Assembly: GCA_032622095.1 (NCBI GenBank)
Contig: CP136068.1
Location: 799,607 to 863,606 of the forward strand
From: Siphonodentalium dalli
Lineage: Eukaryota > Mollusca > Scaphopoda > Gadilida > Siphonodentaliidae
Length of the DNA stretch: 64,000 nt
Reading direction: 5' to 3'
The notes below the pieces were generated by a model that was given only the letters and a program-made list of their open reading frames with translations, did no database searches and was not told the origin of the DNA. Shown here one piece after another: positions 10,329 through 21,397 of this stretch (positions are counted from its first letter, which is position 1; each line of letters begins with the position of its first letter). Made by a program: the position numbers and the translations under genes.

Positions 10329-10770
10329 CTCTTGGGCTCCAAATAAAAGTGCAGACCAAATAATAGTGCAGGGGGTAAATTCCATTGAAAGTTAATAAAC
10401 GTACAGACCCAAATAATAGTGCAGGGGGAGTTCTGAGCAAAACATCAACATATTAACTGTGGTTAAACAAAGTATTTGTATTGTACTAGTAGGTCAAGTA
10501 TAGGAATCAAGACAGTATGTGTCATGTTTTGTTTTATTCAATATATAAATGTTCACACGTATGCCATATACATGTACATGCATAAAGTTATACTGGTAAG
10601 CTCAACATTTTGATATTGGAATCATATAGAAATCTTGAGTTTGTGTTGATTTCAATTTTCATAGCATCAAAATTAATAAACGTGCAGACCCAAATATTAA
10701 GCACTGTGCAGGGGGGAAATTACCCAAGAAAATAATAAACGTGCATGCATGTTTATTTGGAGCCCAAGAG
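10329..10770. mobile_element. Complete MITE with CTCTTGGGCTCCAAATAA terminal repeats and TA duplication
   Basis: The left end is TA-CTCTTGGGCTCCAAATAA and the right end TTTATTTGGAGCCCAAGAG-TA. A TA duplication with long matching termini suggests a Tc1/mariner-type MITE. The interior contains paired 'CAGACCCAAATAATAGTGCAGGGGG' blocks next to each end. The 61-aa minus ORF at its right end is a shadow. Confidence 0.8.
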
Positions 10771-10938
10771 TAAACAGTTGACAGATATTTTTATTTTCAT
10801 TCTTAAGATTCCTGTTTCTGCACTCTAATGAGATGGAAAATAGCGATGACTGAAATGCACTATAGTTCATCCTGCACATCAAATAAGTGAACTGCTGGTA
10901 AGTTTGCCTTATTTTTACATAGCTGGATGTGTACTGGT

Positions 10939-11207
10939 AGCTGTTTATGGGAGGCCAAATTCACATTTAATAATGAATTGCGCTTAACCACAATTGATTG
11001 CACTTAAGCAAGCGCAATTATATTGCATTTAAGCGCAATCAATTGCGCTTAAGAAGCGCAAATACAACATATTGTGCTTAAGCTCAAATAGGGCATTTAC
11101 ACTTAAGCGTAATTAATTATGCTTAAGCGCAATTAATTGTGCTTAAGCGCAATCAATTGCGCTTAAGTGTAATTGTGGCTACTAACTAACCTACCCATAA
11201 ACTATTA
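10939..11207. mobile_element. Foldback element made of AATTGCGCTTAAG palindromes
   Basis: The flanks GTTTATGGGAGGCC (left) and GGTTAGTTAGTAGCC after GTTTATGGG (right, other strand) are inverted. The centre is a chain of TTAAGCGCAATTAATTGNGCTTAAG palindromes with a step of roughly 24 bases. A related cluster lies at 15335-15500. Confidence 0.65.
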
Positions 11208-11314
11208 GCATGACCTGGTGTATCACCTAGCAACACAACATGAACATTGGGCTAATTTTAACCTGTACTGAACAGTCAACCGTGAGTACCGGTATGTGTT
11301 CAACAATGAGAATC

Positions 11315-11492
11315 CCTATAAATTACATATTATCAGCATCCCTCTATCCAAAGAATTGATGTCTCCTTCCCGGAACTCTAGTAATTTTTTGTATGATGTT
11401 TTTAATGTATTTTTGCACAGATTTTGGCCTTCACTATGGTAATATCCTATACATGCATGTGGTGTCACTGCATGAGGGCTTACTTACCTCAT
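11315..11492 (+). repeat. Left copy of a direct repeat flanking the 11495-12587 element
   Basis: Shares ATTATCAGCATCCCT, 'GGAACTCTAGT', 'TTGCACA' and 'GTGGTGTCACTG' to 'GGCTTACTTACCTCAT' with 12628-12811, in the same order and orientation. Confidence 0.65.
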
Positions 11493-11494
11493 AA

Positions 11495-12587
11495 GTAATG
11501 CTCTAATTAATCGACTCCTTAACCACAGCAGATTTATGGGTAACTGTTCAGGATTTAGCCGGAAATATGGCTTGTTGCCATTCATCGAAAAGCTCTCGAG
11601 AGATTTCCGATGAATGACAACAAGCCATATTTCTGACTAAATCCTGAAACGTTATCCATAATATTACCCCTATGACTATTTGATAGATACAATCCGACTA
11701 GCGCATGAGATCCATAGTCATGGGGCACATGAGTTTCTATGGATTTCCCATAGGGTTGAATTAATAACACATACAACTGGTGCAGTTTTAAATCATTCAA
11801 CCTTCACCAAAATATATACGAATGGAGTGTATGTGTGGAGAAAATGAAGGAATGAAGCCCTAAAACGAGACAATAACATATTCTTAATGTCTGCCCTATG
11901 CTTTACATAACAGCTAATACATGTAATTATGATAATTCTGTACTAATTAAACTAAATAACATAATACACAGCAACACTATATGCTCCAACCGAGAGACTT
12001 TAATATCTACATTGTACTTGTTTCTTTAACATTACGAGAGTTAGAACTGCACTATTTTATAATATACAACACTAAATGAACATATGACACATATAACAAT
12101 TATGACTGACTTATGACTTATGTTGTCTTTGAATACCTTATTATTTTACCTTTTAATAAGTGTTCAAACCAATTTAGATCTATAGTACTTATTTACTTTT
12201 ACCACTTACTGACATACCACAACTTTATGATTAATATTAGATTGAATATTAATATAAATTGTACTTACCATTTCGGAATGATTTGAGCTTTTATTATTTA
12301 AACATATATTTTATGGGCATATTTTAGGTGCTTCCTCCCCAAAGGTATTTACGGGAAGAAAGTACCATTCTAAATCCCGGGGATTATAATTAGAGTATTA
12401 AAACTTATTTAGAACTGGGCTTGTTTACTTTTTAAATGGGATTTACTTACCAAGTATAGAGCATAATTAGATGGACTACACAGAGTGGCGGGACAGATAT
12501 TAAAGGTACATACTAACCTGAGTATGGGTTTTAACCCCGCCACAATAATTCTGCGGTGGTTAAGGAGTCGATTAAATAGAGCATTAC
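11495..12587. mobile_element. 1.1 kb MITE-like element, CCACAGCAGA family
   Basis: The terminal inverted repeats are about 36 bp: GTAATGCTCTAATTAATCGA and CTCCTTAACCACAGCAGA on the left, with the same order on the opposite strand at 12550-12587 (two or three differences). The left 165 bp contain a second, near-perfect foldback (11533-11661, centred on CTCTCGAGAG). The interior has no coding capacity, so it moves, if at all, with a transposase in trans. Confidence 0.75.
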
Positions 12588-12627
12588 TGTATGGTTTACT
12601 TATTGACTTAAATCAGGGGGAAAAACC

Positions 12628-12811
12628 CTATATTCATATTATCAGCATCCCTGTCCAAAAACAAAATGGTGTGTAATTACTGGAGCTTTGGTGTCTCAGT
12701 CCTGGAGCTCTAGTTTTTCCTATTAAATCAGCATCTCTTGCACAAATCTATAGTATTTCCATGATCATATAGTGTGAATGTGGTGTCACCGACGGCTTGC
12801 TTCCCTCATAT
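12628..12811 (+). repeat. Right copy of the direct repeat flanking 11495-12587
   Basis: See the left copy at 11315-11492. The two copies differ at many positions and by small indels, so this is an old duplication rather than a fresh target-site duplication. The 77-aa ORF starting nearby is not supported as a gene. Confidence 0.6.
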
Positions 12812-13037
12812 GGTGTGCCTGCATGTATACTCGAAAATTGAAGAAATCAATGTCGCCCTGACTAATACAGAAAGTAATGCTGTTGCAAGTAGCCCCTTTT
12901 GTGCCAGTGCGCAATTTGACCTTGATATGACCATTATGAAGGTCAATGTCAGGTCATGTTCACGATTTGTCCATTCCAAAACACTCTCCGGACAAAAGTA
13001 CCCCTAGGTATCAAATTTTGTCGAAATCCGTCTGGCA

Positions 13038-13172
13038 GTTCTCGAGATCTCGAGATAATTATGTTGAGATCTCTAGATAATATGTTGAGAACTCGAGATA
13101 ATATGTTGAGATCTCGAGATAATTATGTCGAGATCTCGAGATAATATCTCGAGATCTCGAGATAATATATGT
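13038..13172. repeat. TCTCGAGATAATATGTTGAGA minisatellite
   Basis: Six or so units of AGATCTCGAGATAAT(T)ATGT with a 20-23 bp step. Each unit contains the self-complementary CTCGAGATCTCGAG, so the tract is both tandem and palindromic. Confidence 0.8.
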
Positions 13173-13598
13173 TTTGAGTATGTCGCAAATCGTAAGACTG
13201 TTATTACCTCAGGAGGACAATTTATATTCTAAAATCAACCTGGAACAATCTGTATATAATATATTGTTTATTATTATATGATATTATTGATATGGTATCT
13301 GTCTATCTGACTATTGTTTTGGTATGTTCTAAATCTCAATATCTTATTATATCACAAACTTGGATGAGATAACCAAGCAATAAATACATAAATAACTTGG
13401 ATTATTGTTGAATCGGCCATCTGAGTAAGAGACTGTAATAATGAAAACATTCTCAATGTTTATGGAATTATTAGGATTAACTACAGTCCCTCTTATGCTC
13501 TTAATATCTCTGCAAAATATGGGATGAGAGATGAAACTACATGTTAAAAAATCCCTGATTTGGAATGGAACATTCTTCTATTGTGCTTACTACCAATG

Positions 13599-13921
13599 AA
13601 GGGGTCACTCTCACCAAAAAAGTGCTGAAGGGTGCACAGGGTTTGTGGTTTGAAAATGTGCTGAAGGGTACACAGTGTTTGTGATCGACACGAACACCAT
13701 TACTTAAATTGTGTTTATGAAAGTCTGACACCCATTAGCAGTTTGTTTTCAGTACATTTTAATTTTCATTGAAACATAAACAATTATTCTCTAACAGAAA
13801 TCATGGCAGATACGAAAACTGAATGTCCTTTAGAATGACGTTTCAAACCCTGTGTACCCTTCAGCACATTTTGAAAATCCTCTGTACCCTTCAGCAATTT
13901 TTTCGGTGAGAGTGACCCCTT
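13599..13921. mobile_element. Foldback element, AAGGGGTCACTCTCACC ends
   Basis: The left end AAGGGGTCACTCTCACC is mirrored by GGTGAGAGTGACCCCTT. The next block, GTGCTGAAGGGTACACAG, occurs in two copies per arm. The spacer holds TTATTCTCTAACAGAAATCATG. A second copy, interrupted by another element, is at 15125-15680. The minus ORF over its left arm is a shadow. Confidence 0.75.
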
Positions 13922-14029
13922 AGCCTTAATTACTATCTGGTTACTCAGTTATCACTGTTACTGAAATAAGCAAATAATAATAATAATACATACTATTTTT
14001 TTCAGGTGGAAGATGGAAAAAATGTCCTA

Positions 14030-14180
14030 CAGTTAACTGATTGAACTGAACTGAACTGAACTGAAGTGATTTTTATTTGATAAATTAAATTATGCATATT
14101 ATACACAATAACAACGGGGCTCTGTAGAAGGCATGGCTTATGGGCCAGAGCCCTATAATAGCATGATAAATACAATAATG
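14030..14180 (-). mobile_element. Likely non-LTR retrotransposon 3' tail with (TTCAG)n
   Basis: Read on the minus strand, a GC-richer stretch (TAGGGCTCTGGCCCATAAGC, CAGAGCCCCGTTGTTATTG) leads through ATCAAATAAAAATCAC into (TTCAG)5 at 14041-14066. Many LINE clades end in such short tandem tails. No coding part is present. Assignment is tentative. Confidence 0.4.
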
Positions 14181-15124
14181 AATATAAACTGAGTGCAGGT
14201 AGGTGCAAGGATTGGGGAGATTTGGGGCTGGTGGGGAGGGCGCAAGATTACATGGTGTGCATAATATGTTGGGCGATGCTCATAAAGTATATATATTAAG
14301 TCAACTCCAAGAACAAATTAAAATGTTTTATGTGAATATCAAGGATGTGGCTGTACAATCAGTGAACCTCATTTAGGTTTGAGATATGTGGTAGTTTAGT
14401 TTATACTTTCAGATTTAAGTTTAGAATTGGCCATTGATACGGCTGAATTATTGTACTCGTTTTCTTATAAAGTAATCTTTTAAATATTTAATTTGAAGCT
14501 AGAACAGAAGAACAGAAGCTTGCAGAGAATTTCACAAAGAAGAATACTGTATTTAGTCATACTATTAATGTCCTAATGCCATAATAGATCATATTATTAA
14601 ATGATAGTTCATGTGAACTGGAGTTATATTACTTTCTCTTAAATTGCCCAAAAATGCACTATTTATCAATATTTTGTTCCACGAAATTTGGTCGGATTGT
14701 CAAATACCTGACACCCAAAGCCACTTAAGTTTACAGTTATCCATCTTCATCCGCAATCAATAACTCAAGTTTGGACGACCTGATCAGAATCAAGCATGTT
14801 GTACATTTTAAAGTTAAAAATACATTTTGTTTTGCGGTAGTACCATTCAAAATGGCTAAGAGGCTTATTGTGCCGTGCCCCAGCAATGCTCTTGTCCCTT
14901 ATATCTTCTGAGCTGATAATAAATGCTCTTTATTGATCATATAATTTATTTGTCCCCTTTAAGTCCTGGTCAGGTGATGCATCTATGAATTTTCCTGCAT
15001 ATCTTCTAAGCTGATAATTACGGAATGCTCTTTATTCATATTTGCCATTTTATGTTGTCTGAGGTCAACATGATCTTTCACAGTATGACGATGCAAGGGT
15101 ACATGATTTAACTGAACTTACTGA

Positions 15125-15680
15125 AGAGGTCACTCTGATAAAAAAGTGCCCAATGGTACACATGTTTTGAAAATGTGCTGAAGGGTTGTGATCGGCACTA
15201 ACATAGTTACACTCAAACTCTGTTTCTGAAGTTCTGGCACCAATCAGCAGTTTGTTTTCCTGTCAGCACATGGAGAAGCCTATTTTATTTTTGAGGGATG
15301 ATCTTATATTGATGGGGAATGATATGTTCATATTTACAGATATTTGCGCTTAAGTACAAATATTTGCGCTTAAACACAAATATTTGTCTTTAAGAGCAAT
15401 GTTTTTACGCTTGAGGCTGAGTTGAGGATAAATATTTGTCATAAGCACAAATAATTGCATTTAAGCACAAATAATTATTAAAAGTGAATTTGGCATCACA
15501 TAAACAGGGCCTATCTAATAACGCTCCCCTGGTCAAATTACCCCAATGTCCAAGATTCCTTGGAACATATACAATTATTCTCCAACAGAAATCATGTCAG
15601 ATATGAAAACTAAAAGTCATTTAGAACCTGATTTCAAAACCTGTGTACCTTTCAGCACACATTTTCAAAACCTGTGTATC
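15125..15680. mobile_element. Second AGGGGTCACTCT foldback copy, interrupted
   Basis: The left part (AGAGGTCACTCTGATAAAAA, GTGCTGAAGGG, CAGCAGTTTGTTTTC) and the right part (TTATTCTCCAACAGAAATCATG, CTGTGTACCTTTCAGCACA) match the 13599-13921 copy. Between them lies an AATTGCGCTTAAG-type cluster (15335-15500) and flanking unrelated sequence, so another element has inserted here. Confidence 0.65.
15335..15515. mobile_element. AAATATTTGCGCTTAAG repeat cluster nested in a foldback element
   Basis: Repeated ATTTGCGCTTAAG and CTTAAGCACAAATAATT units ending in AAGTGAATTTGGCATCACAT. Read on the minus strand this end resembles the left end of the element at 10939 (CCAAATTCACATTTAATAAT). Confidence 0.55.
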
Positions 15681-15778
15681 GGTTGGTTTGTTTTTTTGTT
15701 TTGAGTAATTCTGTAAATATCAAGTTCTAAACCATGTACCTTCATTTTCTGGATTTACATACTTGTCTAGACTAAAGC

Positions 15779-15929
15779 ACAGTTACTGGACATAAAGTCC
15801 CAAAAATAAGGTTTTAATCAAGTTTATATATCGGTATCCCCGGCAATATAAACAGCTCTTTATATTGGGATACCGATTTATAAACTCGATTAAAACCTTT
15901 TTTTTTGGGACTTTATGTCCAGTAACTGT
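15779..15929. mobile_element. 151-bp MITE with 9-bp target duplication (Mutator-like)
   Basis: Inverted ends of about 65 bp each start ACAGTTACTGGACATAAAG and end CTTTATGTCCAGTAACTGT, with an 18-base spacer. The flanks GACTAAAGC at 15770-15778 and 15930-15938 are identical, giving a 9-bp target-site duplication, which is characteristic of the MuDR/Mutator superfamily. One arm differs by a poly-T expansion (15898-15906). Confidence 0.85.
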
Positions 15930-16164
15930 GACTAAAGCCTATAAATTAGTATAATTCTACTTAAATTACCCACGCATTTTATATATGATATGACCATATA
16001 TACTCTTTACAATACGGTTTCGTTGAACACCTTTAATATTTTTCAAAACAATAAGAAGCAAGAAATGAGTAGTTGTTGTTGTGTTATGCAGATTCAAGGT
16101 CCCTGGTGCTGTAATAATTTGCTTGACCCTTGACTAGATGCTGTCCTCGGTGCTTTAAATTTAA

Positions 16165-16671
16165 ACTGAGGTACTCAATCCGATCAGAGGGTCGTATATT
16201 ACTATCTCTTTGGCTTTGGGGGTAAAAAATAATATAGCATTGGGGGTAAAAAATAATTGATTCGAATCGAGGAACATACCAATCAACGCTCAGGGTGATG
16301 ATGATCAGATAATATCGATATTTGAAGTTTCGTTATTTCTATTCTTTCTGGCCCAGAACACAGCCAAAATTGCGTTATTATTACCACTTGATTATTGAGT
16401 TATCCATCCTTGTCTGTTTGAATAGTGTTTTGGTGTACACACATCGAGCAGATTACAAAGTTAAGGGCAATTATTAGTACTCATCTCGAGAAAATAACAA
16501 ATTTCAAAACTCAATATCTTATAACTCTGAGCTTTGTTTGATGGGTTCCTCGACTCGAATCAAATATTTTTTACCCCCAAAGCCAAAGAAATAGTAAAAT
16601 AGGACCCTCTGATCGGATTGTTGTTGTTGGAATCTGTTGAGATGGAGACCCTCTGATCGGATTGAGTACCT
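16165..16671. mobile_element. TTAA MITE (AGGTACTCAATCC family), copy 4
   Basis: TTAA at 16161-16164 and 16672-16675. Ends GAGGTACTCAATCCGATCAG and CTGATCGGATTGAGTACC. The right end has a duplicated terminus separated by TTGTTGTTGGAATCTGTTGA, seen also at 62540 and 63870. The interior foldback has the usual GAGTCGAGGAAC, GGCCCAGAACAC and GATGGGTTCCTCGACTCG blocks. Confidence 0.85.
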
Positions 16672-16887
16672 TTAAATAAGTTGGACGCCAGTAGAGATTG
16701 TGAATTCGTGTGACGCCAAATTATCTCCCTTATAACAACTCTTCTATTTGAAATGTAGATGTGATCTCGCGCTTGCTCGAAGACAGCTACTTATTACACT
16801 TTGTAAAAATCTAGTCCCCGTGAAGATGGACCAAAATGCCGATTCCTCCACTTACGATTATATCGTGGTCGTCTGAAGTTACACTAA

Positions 16888-16943
16888 AAGATAATGTTAC
16901 TAGAGTTGGTGTGAAAACGAAGAAATCGTTAAAAAACGTTGTA
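16888..16943. repeat. Dispersed repeat shared with 55437-55482
   Basis: A run of 43 bases, beginning TAGAGTTGGTGTGAAAACGA and ending GTTAAAAAACGTTG, is repeated identically 38.5 kb away. The minus-strand 62-codon ORF across it is probably not a gene. Confidence 0.7.
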
Positions 16944-17560
16944 TGAGCACTAACATCTAAATTAATCTGATTCTGATTCTGATTATGATAATTATTCATT
17001 ATGGTATTAGAATATCAATATTTGTAACTGAAATGTCAGAGATGGTACGATAACAGTCAAACAATCACAAGTTGTGAAATAATATGTTTGCCCAATCAGC
17101 AAAATGGAGGTTTCCGAATGCAGAATAACATTGCATGCCGAACTATAGAGTGAAGGTTGTCGCGAAAGCGGAAATCACGAAGTACTAATGACGGCGATCA
17201 TGTGGATTATGTATGGCACCTGCTAGAATACCACTACAAAAACGTTTATTATGAAAAGTGGTTATGGCTTAATATGACTGAATATTAAGACATGTATACT
17301 CTTTATGTGAACTGATATACTTAGCATTTAGATAAGTTTCACGTACTAACTGAAAACAAAGACTTACTTTAGTTTTGAAACTTCAAATATGTCAACTGAA
17401 TTTCCTAAGAGTAATCATATTTATTTTTGGCTTCGTTTAACTACTAACTAACCACGCAAGAAGTTGTTACTATTATGTTTTGCACGGAAGTTATGACTTA
17501 GCTTAATTGCCTGCTAAGCAACTAGTTAGTTAGAACTATTTGTGAAAAACGAAACTTGTG

Positions 17561-17721
17561 ATAAGGATTAACTGTCATGTGGACTGTTTTTATGGAGATG
17601 TAACGGTGAGGTAAGTGGACATATCTTGTGTAAAACCCGAAGGGTTTTACATACAAGTTATGTCCACTTACCTCACCGTTACATCTCCATAAAAATAGTC
17701 CACATGATAGTTAATCCTTAT
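17561..17721. repeat. 161-bp near-perfect palindrome
   Basis: Arms of about 78 bp read ATAAGGATTAACTGTCATGT to CTTGTGTAAAACCC, then the reverse complement after a 3-base GAA loop. Only a few mismatches separate the arms. This indicates a foldback transposon remnant or a recent inverted duplication. Confidence 0.85.
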
Positions 17722-17989
17722 ATTTATATACATTTAGCGAAAAAGCCACTTTTGTAAATATATTTAAATCGAAAAGTGTATCGTGACAAGATCAGCCCAA
17801 AATACCCAATAGCACCCTTGGCAAAAGTTAATAGGAACAATTTCTCTTCATGTTGAAACCCGATGATGTATTAAGTCAATCCTGCGCGAGTCCAAATGCG
17901 CCCAAAACATTACGCGTTCGTCTTTCCAAACCTAATGACGTATCGATGGTGTTATTAGCTTGGTGTTATGAGGCGTTACGCATTCACCG

Positions 17990-18045
17990 AGAAATAACTG
18001 CAACTAGCCACGTGTGCGCCGACCAATCAGAATGCTGGATTTAGT
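17990..18045. promoter_or_regulatory. Possible promoter motifs (E-box and CCAAT box)
   Basis: CACGTGTGCGCC is followed by GACCAATCAGAA in a locally GC-richer stretch (17860-18040) that also contains TGACGTAT. These resemble an E-box and an NF-Y site. No convincing transcript start or ORF is attached, and the 64-aa ORF over it is not supported. Confidence 0.25.
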
Positions 18046-18845
18046 GATGACAACACTTAGTGTGTAAATATATGTAAATGAGTATCACAAATATAAGTTA
18101 ATGAAATATGAGAGTGAACTTGTGAGACCATTGTATGTCAAGACTGGACAAATATACATTTAAATTGGCACACTTACATGCCAATGAATAAAACATTTAG
18201 TGCAGACCATAATAAATAATCCACAGTTACCTGTCTTACAGTGTACCGAGTTTTATAATCAGTAATACATCTTACCATAAAATAACAATTAATGAGGCAT
18301 GACTTACTGAATCTTTCTGTACTGGAACAACACCTATAATATATATATACAGATAGTAAATTTTGTACCAGGGTTCTGCACTGCCTCCTGTGAACTGGTC
18401 TAATTGAATTTAATTATTTTTACTTAAACAGATCACTTACAATATTTTTTGGAATAACAATAAACCATTTACAATGTAACTAACATTACTATTGTTGAAT
18501 AACATATGAGTGAGTCCTTCAACTTGATTAGCACCTTTGGGTATGGCACTAAGGAGTGTTCTACACTATCAGTCATGAACTAGAATGTAGATCAGGACCA
18601 GTCACTTCTGGTACAAAGAGCATGCTCGGTTGGATTGAGACCCGAATGTCAAACGTATTTACTCGATCAACTGGGCGCCCAGCACTTGCTATTCCTCTAA
18701 TTAATTATGCTCACCTGTCACAGAGAATTTTCTATGTGTGGAATCCACACTACCGGCAGAACAATAATTATACCATTTAATAGTGGTATGTAATATTATC
18801 TGAATAACACATACAGTGGAATCTGGTTTACTACTAGATAACTTG

Positions 18846-19463
18846 GACATCCGTGAACGCCATGTAACAAACCAGAATGAATCATGAAAGCTGGTCTCAC
18901 TGATAGGGTACGTGCATCAATAGTTACGGTTGGTGTGTTATGAATGTAGTTTCAGATATCAACGTTTTAGCAGAGTCATAGGACGGTGGTGTCTATTACA
19001 TACACAATGCAACCGTTAACAAAAGATTTGAAAGCAGCACATCCATCACTATTCCCACGACATACTGCGCAGTATATACAGTTAACGCATTATAACCCAA
19101 AATCAGACAATGCCAGCAGTTAACTAAAGGTATATGTTCAATACATCGTGGTAAAATCGTCGGTACAATTCTTTAATTTCATTTAGATACATTGGACATC
19201 CGTGTACTCCATGGAACACACCATAATGAGTCAAGAAAGCTCTCCTCGCTGGTAATGTACTTCAATCTTGCATCAATAGTTACGTTTGGTGTGTTGCGAA
19301 TGTATTATGAGATGTCAGTTGCATAGGCGAGTGGTTTATATTGCATTCCACAGCACAATCGCGAACACAATATTAGAAATGACTTTTACCCATCGTTATT
19401 CACACATCGGACTGCGCAGTATACACAGTAACCCCTTATACTCCGATCCGACAGGGATATTCG
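18846..19463. repeat. Diverged tandem duplication, units about 345 bp apart
   Basis: The two units (about 18846-19111 and 19191-19463) share GGACATCCGTG, 'GCATCAATAGTTACG', 'GGTGTGTT' and 'ACTGCGCAGTATA'. On the minus strand both keep a short cysteine-rich reading, CIYCAVCRGNSDG versus CVYCAVRCVNNDG, so they may be decayed copies of one exon. This is weak evidence for coding origin. Confidence 0.55.
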
Positions 19464-19483
19464 CGAAGGGTAGAATATACATG

Positions 19484-19655
19484 TATCGGGGGTCAATCAG
19501 CCTGTAAACTGTATATATATGTATACACATGGACAGTGGTTAAAGATACAATATATCGGCGGTAAGTCAGCGGGTAAACTGTATACAATTGTATACACAT
19601 GGGCAGTGGTTAAAGAAACAATATATCGGGGGTACATCAGTCGGTAAACTGTACA
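19484..19655 (+). repeat. 70-bp tandem repeat, 2.5 units
   Basis: TATCGG(G/C)GGT recurs at 19484, 19554 and 19624 with an exact 70-bp step. Each unit carries GTAAACTGTATA, TGTATACACATGG and CAGTGGTTAAAGA. ORFs here are shadows. Confidence 0.85.
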
Positions 19656-19794
19656 ATTATTTAATGTCATAATAACTGAAATGAATTTCTTATTCAGATT
19701 GATATATTTAGATAGGCAAACGCGTGTCCACATGTTAACTACGGGGTGACAGGAAGACGGTCTAGTCTGACTATGCCACCCCTCGAGTAGACTT

Positions 19795-20590
19795 GACTTG
19801 AAACATATTTTATTTGCATAATATACAAAACGGATTGGGGCACAATTTTTACAACTTATGAAGTCCCTCTCCCGATACAATAATAACATACATGTAATAA
19901 AGATGACGGTATAAACGTATTTACATGATGATCAGTTTTGAGATATATAATTTGTATTGCCTTCCAGAGGTTGTGGAGATTTGAGTTTAAAACAATGTGG
20001 CTGTATACATTATGAATATTTGGCACGATAAACGAGTGCTAATATAATCTATTGGTGTATGTTCGGAAGTTAGAAAAAAGTAGTAGTACACAGTTATATA
20101 CTCGGTTTTGTTTTTTTTGTAGCGCTCTGGAAGACAGTACTGACAAGTAATATGAACGTGCATGTTTGTGGGGGATGTTGGTCCATGTGTGAGATAACTG
20201 CCAGATACAAAATTTAAATTCCGGAAGCACCTTTAAGCGTATTCAAAAGTAATATGCATATGTATATACATACACATACATATAATCTTTAAGGGGTAGA
20301 AACGCTTAGTCGCCGCAATATATTGCTGTGTAATGTAAAATAGTCTCATATTTTTTTTGGGACGAGATATGAGGTATTCGCAATGTTGCTTATTATGAGA
20401 TTTTCACGGGTAAGTTTCTCAGAAAATTCTGAGCGCTCTCTTTGGTACAATGGGCACATGAAGAAATAATGATATGCGTCTTCATACCGGTTTCCACACG
20501 AACATACGGGGCTGTCAGCAATATAGTCGTTGAACATATCAGATCGGAGTTCACTACACAAATTACGTAGGCGACAATGAAAAATGTTGT
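19795..20590 (-). pseudogene. 5'-truncated LINE: C-terminus of ORF2 plus 3' UTR
   Basis: On the minus strand, an open frame (about 20346-20585) ends with PVCSCGNRYEDAYHYFFMC, the C-x-C...H-x4-C zinc-like motif found at the C-terminus of many LINE ORF2 proteins. It is preceded by FHCRLRNLCSELRSDMF, which is open beyond the first ATG. The 3' part runs to TATTATGCAAATAAAATATG and a CAAGT-type tail near 19795-19800. All upstream reverse transcriptase and endonuclease domains are missing, as expected of 5' truncation. Clade is uncertain (CR1/L2/RTE-X-like). Confidence 0.75.
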
Positions 20591-20591
20591 A

Positions 20592-20645
20592 TTAGCGAGT
20601 TTGCGATACCCGTCCGACGGGAACGGGTACGGGTAAATATGTGAA
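20592..20645 (+). repeat. TAGCGAGTTTGCGA motif with CGGGTACGGGTA run
   Basis: Lies exactly beside the 5' truncation point of the LINE fragment. The same TAGCGAGTTTGCGA and CGGGTACGGGTA combination forms a foldback at 53299-53395, again at a LINE boundary. Confidence 0.5.
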
Positions 20646-21003
20646 CATCGTCACGGTCACTTAATGGGTACTTTCAATGCAGCGCATAAAGCGATAGCGA
20701 ATTGAAACGGGTAGATTTGTCCCATTGACCGGTAGCCTTTCACTACGATTTTCTCACTCAAAGGTCCATGAATTCCATGAAATTCCAGTCAGCTATGCGT
20801 TAACCTATTTATTGAAAGATTTCATGGGCAAATATTATTGAAAAAGTTGTCATTTTAACCCAGGATTTGTGTTCAAATTCTCGAGGCGGCTTCTAGCACG
20901 TAGATAAATACGGAAGGCCGATTTTTTTCACTAACAAATTTGTTCACTGCATTAATGACAGGTTGTGATTAGATGGTGCTATAGACGCAGTCTCGGCCCA
21001 TTG

Positions 21004-21397
21004 CAGGGACATGGCTATAGATGGTCTGCGCGTTAGGAAGGGTGTCCACCTTCGAATTTATAACTACACATCTCGAACCATATCAAATTCACAAGTTTGG
21101 GCGTAAATCCACCCCCCCCCTGGCTGGCATCAAACTTTCCAATTGTTGGAATTTGTTAGACCCGACACCCCCCCCTAAAGCTTGAACAATTTCCAACTGT
21201 TTCTGACCGTCATTTCAATCCTAATTGTGTTACCAAAAATAGGGAAATATGCAAATGTTGGTCTAAAAACTACAAATTATCCACTAATAAATTGTTAGAA
21301 AATCAAACTACGAAAACAATTTCAACCTATTGTTTGTGTGAAATTTCCAACAAAGTTGGGGAGAGGGGGTTGAGACACCCATGTCGTCACGTCCCTG
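21004..21397. mobile_element. Non-autonomous element with CAGGGACRTG ends
   Basis: The left end CAGGGACATGGCTATAGATG is mirrored on the right by GACGTGACGACATGGGTG in reverse. The flanks TCTCGGCCCATTG (20991-21003) and TCTCAACCCATTG (21398-21410) are direct repeats with two differences, most simply an old target-site duplication of 8 to 13 bp. A related left end lies at 2582. The interior has C8 and C7 runs. Confidence 0.6.
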
